A stretch of 43,300 bases of DNA. It comes from Chlamydomonas sphaeroides (Eukaryota > Chlorophyta > Chlorophyceae > Chlamydomonadales > Chlamydomonadaceae). The notes beneath the pieces were generated by a model. It had not been told where the DNA came from. It worked only from the letters and a program-made list of their open reading frames with translations, and made no database searches. Made by a program: the position numbers and the translations under genes. Location of the stretch: contig BDDC01000179.1 in NCBI GenBank assembly GCA_001662425.1, positions 1-43,300 on the forward strand. The letters are read 5' to 3'. Positions 1 to 11,100 of the stretch are shown piece by piece. Each line of letters opens with the position of its first letter. Within the stretch, counting starts at the first letter, position 1.

Positions 1-95
1 CCCAGCCCCCAGCCCCCAGCCCCCAGCCCCCAGCCCCCAGCCCCCAGCCCCCAGCCCCCAGCCCCCAGGCCCCAACCCCCAGCCCCCAGCCCCAG
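1..95. repeat. Heptanucleotide tandem repeat (CCCAGCC)n
   Basis: An almost perfect 7-bp tandem array starts at the window edge and degrades after about position 68. The minus strand has runs of five G separated by CT, so it could form G-quadruplexes. It is not the TTTTAGGG telomere repeat of Chlamydomonas. It probably lies in an intron of gene A, whose last visible exon ends just to the right. Confidence 0.85.
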
Positions 96-184
96 TCCTG
101 TTGTCTCCACAGCCCAGGGCAACCCTCCTGGCACACACCCCTGGCCTACGCCGCTGGCATGCCCCCCTGGCTACCGCGGCCCAC

Positions 185-3100
185 CTCGTGCTCCGAGCCG
201 TGGCCGCCCTTGCCGGCCCCCGCGGCGGCGCTCGGGTGCAGCGCCACAAAGGCCGCCTTGCGCCATTTGTTGGCGGCCTTAGCCGCGGGCGGGGGCGCGG
301 CCGCGGCCGCCGAGGCAGCGGCCGAGGCCTGCGCCGGCTTGGCGGCGGCCTTGGCGGCGGGCTTGGCGGCGACGGGCGCGTCGATGGTGTCTGTGGGCGC
401 GACGCCGCCACGCTTCTGTGGTGTGGGACGCGGTCCGGGGCCACGGCGTGAGCACAGCGCGCGGCACCAGCAGCGGCTGTGCGCGGCGCGCGGCGCTGGC
501 CTCAACGAGCTCGCAGTCGCGGCTCAGTGTACACAGAGGCTATCGAGCTTTATCGCCGACGTGTCGACGCCACCAGCACGGGGCCCTCAACTAGCTCGCA
601 CGCACCCGGTTCAGGAACACGAGCATCCACTTTTTGAACTCGTCCTCCACCGCCTTGGTTCGCTCAGAGCGCTCCTTGCCGCGGTCGCGCGGCGCGCTGC
701 GCAGCCCCTCGCGCTGCAGCGCCAGAGAGCGCTGGATCTCCTCGCGCTCTGGAAGGGGCACGCAGATGGGGTTGGGCGCGGGGCTGGGTTGGAGGGGGGC
801 GCCGCCGGTTCCGGTTCCGGTTCCGCTTCCGGTTCCGGTTCCGGTTCCGCTGATGACGGAGCGCACACACGGGAAAGCGGCTGCCGCCCCAGATCCTCAG
901 CCCTGGCCCACCTTTCCGCTCGTCCTCGATCTTCTGCTTGACGGTCTTCTCCGCCGGCTTGGCCGCCGCGCCCGGCCGCAGCCGCGCCGCGCTCTTGGCC
1001 CGGTTGGCCGCCACCGCCGACTTGAGCGCGGAACGCAGCGCGGCGCGGTTGGCCTGGCCCTGCCGCTTCGGCCGCACGTGCTCCTGGCGGCGGACAAGGG
1101 CCAAGGGGCGGGGGAAGGACGGGCGGGGCAATCGTGAGGGCAAGAGGGTTGACGGCGCCGGTGCGGTCCGTCGCGGCCGCTTGGGCTGCACGTGCTGCTG
1201 GTGGCGTAGAAGGTCGACTACGGGTAAGGGCGGGTTACGGGTGGGGGCCGGGGCATGAAGCAAGGGCGAGGATGGGCCGGTGGGCAGGGGGGTTGGAGGG
1301 CCAGGTGCGGGCCGTCGCGCCGTGCGTCTTGCTGGTGGGTGCCTAGCGCCCGCAGCCCTCCTTGGTGCAGAGCACGCGGCCGCCCTTCCCCTTCCGCACC
1401 TGCACCGCTCCCGCCAGCACCACGAACTCGCTCTCCGCGCGCGTGTGCTCCTCGTACAGGATGGTGCCGGGCGGCAGGTGGCGCAGCGCGGCCGCCTCGG
1501 ACAGCGAGCGGAGCACCGGGGCGGACAGCGAGGACAGGCCCTGGGGGGGGGATTGAAGGGCAAGGACGGCGGGGATAGGGCCGCAGCGGACAGGTCGGGA
1601 GCCGCCACCTACACCTGGCACGCCGGCTCCACCACCCACAGACTCAGCGTGCCGGTACGCACGGCGGCCTAGCACGCCAGGCCACACGAACCTGAGCCCT
1701 CGGCAGCCCCCTTGACGCCCGCGCTGCCGCAGCGGGCTTGGTCGCATCCCTGGCATGAGTCGAGCAGCCGGCCCCTCCCCGGCCTCCGCCTGAATGTGTC
1801 AACCCTGCCGGCCCACGCGCCGGCAGCAGCTTGAGCATGGCGCCCCTAGGCCGTCGACCAGGGCTAGTGCGACATCCGTACCGTACATGTCCGTGGTTCC
1901 TCTACAATGAACATATGTGTAAAACACGCGATGCATATTATGACGGTGTGCCAGCTCGCTCCCCTGCACCCACCGGCAGCAGCTTGAGCATGGCGCCCAG
2001 GTCCTCGGCCTGCTCGGGCGTGCGGTGGCCCGGCTCCGTGGCCGCCAGCGACCTCACGCAGCAGCACAGCAGCGCCATGCGGGCCTCCGCGTAGTCGGGC
2101 TGGGGTCGGGAGGGGATGGAAAATATTGGCAAGAGAATGTGTTGCCGTGTGAATAGCAAACCACAGAGCGCAACCGCAGGAACGCCGCCGAAGGCAAGTG
2201 ACTCCCGCAGGTCCGCGGGAAGAGAGGGAGGCGGAGGGCGAGTGGGGAGGGTGGCGGTTGGGGGGTGGCAGGGCACGTCGTAGAAGCGTGCCGGGGTGTG
2301 CATCGGCGCCGAGCTGGCAGGGGGCATGGCGATGGTGAGACGAGGCCGTTCCCACGCACCTGCGTGGTCTGGCCCTACACGGTATGCCCAATGTGCCCAA
2401 AACATAGGACAAGGCTATGGCAGTAAATGAAAGGGTGTTATGATAGCACACCGGCACATGGAAGCCGACCGCACCTGCGTGGGCGCCCTGGCGCACGTGT
2501 TGCCTTGACTCTATAACGTCATACCTATTGCCTACTATCTATGCCATGTTAGCACCACAATATAAACCGACCGCCGGTGCAAGAGCCGGCCGCACCTGCG
2601 TGGGCGCCCGCGCACAGATGCTGGCCCACGTGCTGCGAGTCAGGAACGCCACCGTAGCGCCACCCGCCGCCGCCTCAGGGCCCGCCCCAGCCGCCGCCGC
2701 GCCCGCGCCCCCGCCCGCGCCGCTGGCCGGCGGCTCTGCCGGCACGGTGGCCGTCACGTCCGAGTGGCGGCCCGACACCACCAGCGCCGCCTCACACAGC
2801 GTCTGTGGGTTCGTGGGCACACAGCGCGGGGTGTTCTAGGGCAAGGCCACGGGGTGGGTCCGGCGCGAGCGGGCGGTTCGTGGGACGGTTGGGGAACAAG
2901 ACTTGGCGCTGGGGGCATGGCGGGGCCTCGCCTCAGCCGGCACTTGAGCCGGGCGCCGAACGTCAGGCGTCCCTTCCCTTCCGCTGCGCAGCTCTGTGAC
3001 CTTCCGCCCCAACGCCGGGCGCCATAGGCAACGTCCAAGCCCACGTGCGAGCACCGGAAGCTGACACAGCCCGACACACACGCGTGTCCTCCCCCACATG

Positions 3101-4330
3101 CCCTTTATGGTGGAGGTCACGGAGACGGTGATGGCCTGGGAGGGTCTTTCAGCATCAGCAGCTTTTGTCGGGCCCAAACGTCTGGTTCGGTGTTTGTTGA
3201 CTACTTGTAGTAGACTCGTTCACCAGGAACGCCACCGTGGGTCCGACGCTCCCATGCCCTCCATGCTCTCGCCCCTGCCTCGCCCGCACCTGGCCCGGCA
3301 CCACCAGCTGCGGCGGCTGCGGTACGTGGCCTTCCTTTTTGGAGTGGCGAATCACCGCCAGCCGCCCCTCCACCAACAAAAAGCTGGGGGGGAGGGGAGG
3401 GAAGGGAAGGGATGGTGGGGCCAGGACAAGGGAAGAGGTTGGGGAAGCGGCACAGCCGCCAAACGCTAGGCGCAGGGAGACGACGGGACGGGAGGGCGAG
3501 GAAGCGGGACGGGGGTGTCGGGAGGTGGGATGAGGCGTCCAGGCCCCTGCTGCGCTTGGCCTGGGTGGCGCACCGTGTTCCTCAACGTGGTGCTGCACCC
3601 CCCGCCCAAGCCCGCCGCCGCCCCTGCCCTCCCGCGACCGGCCCCCACGCCCTTGCCCTCGCTGCGGGCCTCACAGCCGGTCCGTGAGCTCCTCGGGGTG
3701 CAGCAGCACCGCCCCCGGCCGTAGTTGCTGTGCGGCTGGGGAGGGGAGGTGGGAAGGGGGAGGGCGTCGGGGGGGGGCCAGGAGCAGCCGTGCACGGGCA
3801 CGGGCCGGGCGGCGGCGGCGCCCGGCGGCAGGGCGGGGCGGTGATCTGGGGCACCGGAGCAGCGCGGCGCGGCACCCACCGAAGCATCCGCTGAGGAGCT
3901 GGAGGCTGGAGCAGCTGACGCCAGCGAAGAAGGGCTGCGGGCGGGAGGCGTGGCAGCGCGGGAGGCGAGGTGGTCGCGCGTGGTGCGAGGGTGCCGAGGC
4001 CCTTCCAGCCCCCTGCGCGGGCGTGTGGCCTCGTGCAGCATGTGCTGCTCACCAGCTTCGATAGAAACGTTACAAGGTTGTCGACGTCCGCCGGTGTCCG
4101 TGCAGCCGGCCTGCGTTCATCAACATGCGAACATGTGCAAAAGCATAACCTGCGGCGTCTTGTCCAGCCCATCAAGCATCCTGTGCAGCCTGCAAGCAAG
4201 CGTGCTCGCTGGGTGGCTTTGGGGCTCCGGCTCCGGCCATTTGCGAGTTTGTTGACAGCGTTCCGCCGTGCTGATGCACGCACTTCTTCACAAGGAGAGC
4301 CACTGCAGCTGCGTAGTTGGGCGGTGACAT
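185..4330 (-). CDS. Cyclic-nucleotide-binding-domain protein, paralog A (5' part; 3' end beyond window)
   Basis: Eleven minus-strand exons can be placed: 4330-4284, 4110-4053, 3934-3880, 3735-3675, 3383-3290, 2802-2596, 2084-1974, 1540-1400, 1083-912, 748-606 and 415-185. All splice phases agree and no stop interrupts the frame. The chosen start gives MSPPNYAAAVALLVKK; an in-frame Met at 4390 is an alternative. A CNB module opens with PFFAGV and continues through FLLVEGRLAVIRHSKKEG and LCEAALVV, the position of the phosphate-binding cassette (GEAAL-like, with Cys for Gly). A second module begins at GLSSLSAPVLRSL. Basic, Ala-rich segments follow (LRSALKSAV, VKQKIEDERK, ANKWRKAAF). The first ten exons match gene B exon for exon, several with identical length and phase (58, 55, 61, 94 and 141 nt); the 231-nt last visible exon aligns only in part with B exon 11. 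The acceptor at 2085 is GAG, which is weak. The ligand is unknown. An intact paralog is more likely than a pseudogene. Confidence 0.72.
807..850. repeat. GGTTCC hexamer microsatellite
   Basis: About seven copies of GGTTCC lie in an intron of gene A, one of them changed to GCTTCC. On the minus strand they read as Gly-Thr or Glu-Pro repeats, but this stretch lies between splice-consistent exons. Confidence 0.8.
1172..1203 (-). repeat. Ghost copy of an exon start (gene A exon 1083-912)
   Basis: The minus strand reads CAG then HVQPKRPRR, a decayed copy of the acceptor and first codons of the true exon (CAG then EHVRPKRQG). It lies about 114 bp upstream of the true junction in the same intron, and the AG is kept. 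Confidence 0.6.
1812..1845 (-). repeat. Ghost copy of an exon end (gene A exon 2084-1974)
   Basis: The minus strand reads MLKLLPAR, copying the true exon end AMLKLLP with its donor region about 153 bp downstream in the following intron. At least 20 bases around it are identical to the exon. The donor GT is not kept in the same context. Confidence 0.6.
3226..3290 (-). repeat. Ghost of a downstream CNB exon, with conserved intron sequence
   Basis: On the minus strand the intron contains TVAFLVNE, a copy of TVAFLTRS in the true exon 2802-2596. The same ghost sits at the equivalent place in gene B (33473-33500), so it predates the A/B duplication. The flanking intron sequence up to the next exon is also nearly identical between the two genes, which is unusual for introns of paralogs this diverged. 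Confidence 0.55.
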
Positions 4331-5154
4331 GCTGGGCAACACTTGAGCTCCCTCCGCCCTCCAAAACACAGAAGCGCTGCTCCTTCGCACAGCCGCTATC
4401 CTGCCTTAAGTCGTAAGCTCATTTCAGACTGTCGAGCTTCCTTGTGCACTTTGGACGGCCCAACGTCGATGACAGACAAACAAACGTAACACAAGCTCTC
4501 GTGGCAAGTGAAGATCCGCCGGGGAGAGCTGCAAGTGTAGCAAGTAGTAAGAGCGTGCCGTTGTTGTCGGGTATGGGAACCCGTGGGTTTCGTACGACAG
4601 TGCGTATGTGCGCCGGGCACCGCGCCGCGTGCCCTGGCGTGCGGGAGTGGGCTCCTGCTGGGAAGGTCACTTCTTACATATGTGGGCGTGTCCATACCCG
4701 TGCCTGCGCGTCACCACCTCATGCGCTCAGGTAAGTTCCGGTCACGCTAGCAGAACGGTTCAGTGAAAGGATCCTGACCCTCGGCTATCCGTGTCAGGGG
4801 AGTCTCCCCTGATCCGTGTAGGTCTCCGTCGTGCCGCAAACTTTGGAGATACTCGTGCAGGTGCTATCATAGAGCGAAATGCGACTACTTACGGATAGGG
4901 TGGAACAGGGGAAGACAGCAGGGGAGACAGTGCCCGGGTATGCGTGTGTGTGTTAATTTTCTCGAGCTTCGCTCCCAAAGTTAGCAGTCCAACGCTGGGC
5001 TCTGTGCGCAACCTTTGTAGCCCATCCGTGACGCCTAATTAACCCATTGCTATTCCATCTCGTCGCAACAGCTGCGTCGACATCGCGCGCATAGCATAAC
5101 ACGCCTTTGACCTTGAACGACATGGCGTCCAGCCTCTAATCACAGGAGCGTGCG
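4331..5154. promoter_or_regulatory. Divergent intergenic region between gene A and the helicase gene
   Basis: This 824-bp stretch separates two start codons that point away from each other, so it should hold both promoters and 5' UTRs. It is less GC-rich than the genes around it. I see no convincing TATA box or coding exon. The helicase start at 5155 lies in the context GCGATGGCC, close to a normal algal start context. Confidence 0.5.
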
Positions 5155-8100
5155 ATGGCCGGCAAAAAGAAGCCGCCGGCTCCGCTGCCCGGTCAGCGGA
5201 GTATCTCGAACTTCTTTGCGAAGTCGCCAAGCAAGGCTCAGGCCTCGGCTGCCGGCACGGCCTCCGCACCTGTTCAGCAGCAGCAATCAACCATGGACGC
5301 TGCGAAGCCATTGCATTCTGGCCCACCCCCCCGCCCGGCGCATGTGCCGGGGCCAACCGCCGCACGCCCGGCGGCCAGCCGGCAGCCCGCGAGCCCAACA
5401 GCTAGCCGAGGACCCGCAAGGTCCACTGCTGCGAGACAGCCCCGTCAGCAGGCCGCTGGCAAAGCGCCGCCGCCGGCCCCGGCGCTGCTGGCGTCCCAGC
5501 AAGCAGCGGTGCCCTTCAGCATCAAGGTGCGAGCCACTTTGTCGCAAACGCTCGCTCCGCCGTCCGCCTGAGCACGCGCCTGTTGCCGGTACCAAGTCTC
5601 AATTCTACTGCACCGTGCTCTCAGGTGGAGCCCATGGAGCACGCCTCGCTCGGCCCCGCGGCCGGCCGGCCCCGCGTCAGGGCCGAGCTCGTGGGCATGG
5701 GCGACCAGGGCGACCCTTCCCTACCGCTGACCAGGCGAGCCGCTGCCGGCAGCCCTGCACATGCCAGCTGCGCATCTCCAGCACCTTGGAAACCACGGGT
5801 TGCCAGAAGGGGTAGCTTCGATCCCTAAATGCTCCACAGGCGCCGTCCTGCCATCGCCCCTCGCCCCTCGCCAGGTACCAGCGGCTGTGCGGAGACATGG
5901 CCCCGCCGGCCCTCGACACGCTGCCAGGCCACAGCCTGCCCGCCGCCACCACGCCTTGCCGGAGGGCCGTCGGCGGCCGCGAGGCCGCCGGCGAGGCGCC
6001 AGCGGCCGGCGGCCCCGGCCCGGCCAGCGCCGCCGTGACGCCCGTGGCTGGCAGCACCGCGTCAGATAGCCTGGGCTGGGCTGATGCGCCGTGCAGCGTG
6101 GGCGGCACCGCAGCGGCGCGGCACGCGAGTGCGGGTCCGCGCACGGCGGGCAGCGCAGCCGGCTCAGCGTCGCACGTCGGGGCTGCGGCGCGGGCTGCGG
6201 TTGGCAGCACCTCGTTTGCCGACGCAGGCGACACGCCCGGCACAGTCCTGGCGGCAGCGGCAGTGGCCTGGCAGCCGCCGTGTCCGGAGGCGGCCGGCCT
6301 GCAGCAAGCTGTGGCACCGCAACCCGCCGACCGCACGCCGCAGGCGGGCCCGACCCACATGCCGCCGCCGGCCGCTTCCGGCGGCGAGGCTGGCGGGGTG
6401 CCAGCGCCGTCGCCTGTCCCATGGCGGCCGCCCGCGGCTCCCAGCCCCACCCCGTGGCGTCCGCCGGGCGGGCACACCCCAGCGCCCGACCCACATGGCC
6501 CCCACGGCGCTGCTCAGCAGGGCGGCTGGCAGCCAGGCGCTGCAGGCGCCTGGCCAGGGCCCCCTGGGCCAAGCCCGGGGCCAGCGGCCCCTCAGCAGCC
6601 AGCCCATGGCGCATGCGGCGCTGTGGGGGTGCAGGCGGAGGCCAGCGACTCGGCTGGCCAAGGCCGGCCGTCAGGGGCCGGCGCCGCCGCCGCTGGCCAG
6701 TGGCAGCCGCCAGCGCTGGCAGCCGCCGGGGCAGCAGCCGCAGCCGCAGCCGCAGCAGCCGCAGCTGCAGGCGCAAGTGCAGCAGCAGGGCGCGCCTGGT
6801 GAGCAGCCTGCTGGGCTCCGGCAGCAGCAGCCTCGTGCTGCTCAGCTGCCGGCGCAGGGGCTGCAGCAGGGGCGGCAGCACCAGGCGCACGCTCTGCAGC
6901 CGGGCGCGCCTGACCAGCACACGCCGGAGGGGCTCCGGCAACAGCCGCCAGGGGCAGGCGCCGGCGCTGGAGGCCCGTGGCAGCCGCCCGCTCAGCCGCC
7001 GCCGCCGCCGCGCTGGCAGCCGCCGGGGCCGCGGCCCAGCCCGTCGCCACAGCAGCAGCGCTGGCAGGGGCAGGGGCAGCAGACGCCAGCGCAAGGCCTT
7101 GCGCAGGGGCAGGGGCAGCACACGCGCGGGCAGGGCTGGGCGCCGGGGCAGCAACCCGGTCAGGCGGGCTGGCAGCAGGGCCAGCAGCCTCAGCACCAGC
7201 CGGCGCAGCCGGTGCCTACGCAGCCGTACCCGGAGCGCCAAGGCACCACGCCGCAGCCGTGGCATCCTCCAGCAGAGCACCCGCAGGCGCAGCAGCCTCA
7301 TCCCCCTCAGCCACAGCCAGGCAGCCACGCCACCTTAAACAACGCCGGCCCAGGGCCGGGCTACGTGGGCCATGCCGCAGGTGCCGGAGCGGCCCCGGGC
7401 CGCGCATCGTCGTTCCTGCAGCCCTGGGCCGCCGCCGCGGCCGCTGCAGCGGCAGCGCCGTCAGCGGCCGCAGCGGCTGGGCCCGCAGCGGCTGGGCCCG
7501 CGGCGGCAGAGGCCTCGCCGGACCGGCCCGCGCCTGCTTGGAGCAAGGGCCTCAACGAGCGGCAGCGGCAGGTGCGTCCGCCTGGCGGCCGCTGGCGTGC
7601 GCCCGCAAGCCCCCTGGTGCCTCTCCTGCTGCGTGGCTCGAGCCTGGGCTGGGCTCGCCTTGCTGACGGCAGTCTCCCGCTACGGCGCCCCCTCCCCCTT
7701 CCCAGCGCGCCCACCATCCCAACACCGCACACCCCTCCCCCTTCCCATGCCGCAGGCTGTGTCTGCGGACACGGAGCGCCCGGCGCTCATTGTGGCGGGT
7801 GCGCGACCAACAGGGGCCGCGAAACGCAAAACACAACAACAAACAAACACCGGCCCTTACCGGGACCTGCGCATCACCAGGGCCAGGCTGGGCTAGGCAC
7901 CTGCCGAGTAGTCGCGCTGCATGTTCGGGGGGTCGAGGGGCGGGCCAGCGGCTGCTGTGCGGTGCAGTGCGGTGAGGCGCGCTGTGCTGCGGCGCGTGGT
8001 GCGGCGCCAGCAGGGCGTGACGACATGGGCGTGGGCACATGGGCTTGGGTACATGTGTCGGGTTTTACCGGCACGCGATAGCGCCACCCAGGGGCGCCGC

Positions 8101-11100
8101 GCACGGGAGCAACTCAGGGGCGCCAATCAGAGGCCCACGTCCCTCCCTGCCTGCCTCCCCACGCAGGCGCGGGCACGGGGAAAACCACCACGCTGATCAA
8201 GCGCATCGGCTACATGCTGACGGCAGAGGTGGGCCCGGCACTGGCCGCGTGCCCCATCCTTGGTCCCGAGCCAGGGGAGCCGTCCCTGGCCTTACAGGCC
8301 TGGCGAGTGGAGGCATGTGCTACAACACGGAGGGCCAGCTTGATCGCAGCCCCCCCCCCCCGCACCAACGCGCGCACCGTGCCTGCCGCTCCCTGCTGCA
8401 GGGCATCCCGGCAAGGAGCGTGCTGTGGTGGGTTGGGCCCGTGTGGCGTGGGAGCTGTGCCTGGGCGCGCCGCACCCCCGGTCAGCCAATACTCCGTAAC
8501 CCTAATGTTTTTCGCACCCGCACCCATAGAGCCCATGTAGTCCATCCTCGCTCTTCCGCCCGCCGCCATAAGGGGCCCTACCTGGCCGGGTGTCGGCGAG
8601 GCCGCCTCGCTCGCGCCTGCCTCTCGCCCCCGGCATGCACGCAGCACCACGAGGACCTCCGCCACCCAGCAAGGCGGCGGCCAAGGTCCGCCCGACACCG
8701 CGCCGCGTTCGCCAGCCCCCGCCGCCCGTGTTCCCCCTGCCTCTTGCACCCACGCAGCATCACCTTCACCAACAAGGCGGCGGCCGAGGTCCGCGACCGC
8801 CTTGCCCGCTTCCTGGGCGCGGCGCCTGTGGGGCTGGTGGCCGCCACCTTCCACTCCTGGGCCTACGGCGTGCTGCGGACCTACTGGCGGGTGAGGGGGT
8901 CCGAAGGGGGGCCAGGGGTAACAGCCGGGGAAACGGCGTGTCAAGCACCGGCGCGTGGGTCACCCGCACCATGCGGGCCTGTGCCGTGTCCTACCGGGTG
9001 CGGGCTTCCAGGCAGGGAGGGGCGACAGGGGGCACAGGGCGGCGGCCAACGTGTCAGCACCGCCAGCTGCCAGCTGCCCGCACCTCCCATGCCCATATGG
9101 CCTGTGTGGCCCCTCCCTGGCCCGCCCTGGGCTCCCGCTCGCGCAGCAAGCCGGCTTCGCGCAGTGCCCCACCGTGTGGACCGACCCCGAGCTTAAGCGC
9201 GCCGTGTCGCTGGCCATCCGGTGAGCAGCCCTCGTTTCAGCATCCTGTATATGCTGCATGTACATTTGATCCGATCGACTACATCAACTCCACGATATTT
9301 TCTGGCCATACCGTGAGCGAGCGTCGCGGCAGCGCGCCCTGGCCTCCTGCGCTGGTTGCCTGCTCCGTGCCAAGGCCCCCACGCGACAGCAACCGCCGGC
9401 CCTTGTGCAGTGCACATGGAAGGCGCCCGCAAGCGTGTTCGCCACACGCTGCACCGCACACCTCGGTCCCGCCCTCCCCTCGCCTGTGGTCCCGCCCTCC
9501 CCTCGCCTGTGGTCCCGCCCCCCCCTCGCCTGTGGTCCCGCCTCTCCCCTCGCCTCTGGTCCCGCCTCTCCTCCACAGCCTGGTGTCGCTGGAGGCGGGC
9601 AAGGCCGACCTCGCCTCCTGGCTGGGCCTGGAGCCGGGCAAGGGCGGCACCACGTGGGCGGCCATCCTGACGGCGGCGGAGCAGCGCCACCCGGAGTTGT
9701 ACCGCCAGTGCGCAGGGGTTGGGGCTGTGTCTGGGGCTGGAGCTGGGGCTGGGACTGGGGCTGGGGCTGGGTGGAGAAGACGAAAATTCAGCTCAGTGGG
9801 CGCCCTACTGTTGGCAGCGAGAGACGCAGAACGCGGCGGGCGCGTGGGGCTGTGTCGAGGGGAGCGGGGAGCACGTGTGGGCCAGAGGGGCAGAGGGCAT
9901 GGGTGCGCCGGGCCGTATGCGCCGGGGCGAGCGGGCGGGTTTGTGACGGCGGCTACGTACGGCTCCCATGCGGGGGCCACTGAGGCGCTGCGTGTGGTGT
10001 GCCCCCCGCCTCCTCCTCTGCCGCAGGTGCGCCGTGGACGCGCAGAAAGAGGAGGAGAAGCAGAAAAAGCGCAAGCGGCGGAAGAAGGTGCGGTGGCGGG
10101 GTGCGGAGTACGAGGGGCGCGCCTGTTGGTGCATCGGGCCGTGGCCTTCTTAGCAACCCACGCACGTACGTGTGTCGTCTGTGTGCTGTGTTCTGCGGTG
10201 TGCAGGGAGAGGACGCCGGCGCCGCGGCGCAGGACAAGCCGCCGCCGCCGCATAAGGCCGCGGGCCGCAAGCGCGGCGGCGCGGCCGGAGGCGATTCCAA
10301 GGCGGGCGGAGGTGCGCGGCGTGGGGCCATGTGACGGGTGCCGAGGTGGCACCCGGTGTGTGATCAAGCACCAGCAGAGCACTGGGGAGCGTTCTCGGTC
10401 TGGAGAGCTACTGTATGTGGGCTCGCACCTGTAGGGCCAACGTGCCCTGCTCGCTGCTCACCTGGTCTCCTTCCTTCCCCTTACATCGTGCCCCCTATCT
10501 GCCCCGCGCGAGCAGCACGCACAGGCGCCAAGCGACAGCGCACCCTCAACTCGGCCGCCACCTCCACGGGTACGGCCGCCGCGCGTGCCGCCTCCACCGC
10601 CGGGCAGGAGCGCCCCGCGGCGGCGGGCGCCGCCGCCGGCGCGCAGCAGGCGGATTCGGCGGCGGCGGCGGCTGGCGGCGACGGCACGGCGGCAGGGCAT
10701 CAGGGCGCCGCTGCAGCAGCTGAGGGCGGGGCGGGCGGTGGCGAGCAGCCGCAGCAGCAGCGACCGGCCCTGGAGGAGCGCTTCCTTTACAGGTGCGGCT
10801 CCCGCTGCCGTGCATTGCGTGTCACGGTACAGCATGTGAAAAGATCCGACGGCGCGGCAGCTGGATTCAACAACACGTCAAGACCCGAGCTCGTAGGCTG
10901 AGCGGGCGCGGCAGCTGGTCGTCCCCCCCCCCACCACCACCCACGGCCCTGCTCCCTTTCCCGTCCCTACCTATCCCCCATACCTCTCCCCGCTTCCGCT
11001 GCCCCGTCACCGCACCTCAGGGCCGAGTTCATCAAGCGCCTGTACGAGGGGCTGAGGGACATCCACCAGCCGGGGGTGGAGCAGGTGCTGGGAGCCAAGC

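Noticed and set aside
1..95. Telomere repeat
   Set aside because: The unit is CCCAGCC, not the TTTTAGGG type of these algae, and coding exons follow at once.
7552..8040. Minus-strand open frames opposite the helicase
   Set aside because: They are shadows of the coding strand and show no splice structure or recognisable motif.
6084..8081. A 665-residue plus-strand open frame as a single gene
   Set aside because: Its middle part is helicase exon 3, but it runs on through a good donor (CAG/GTGCGT at 7571) into intron, and its first half is the wrong frame for exon 3. GC-rich DNA gives long stop-free frames by chance.
9463..9570. CRISPR-like array of repeated 25-bp units
   Set aside because: The units are head to tail with no unique spacers, sit in an intron, and the genome is eukaryotic.
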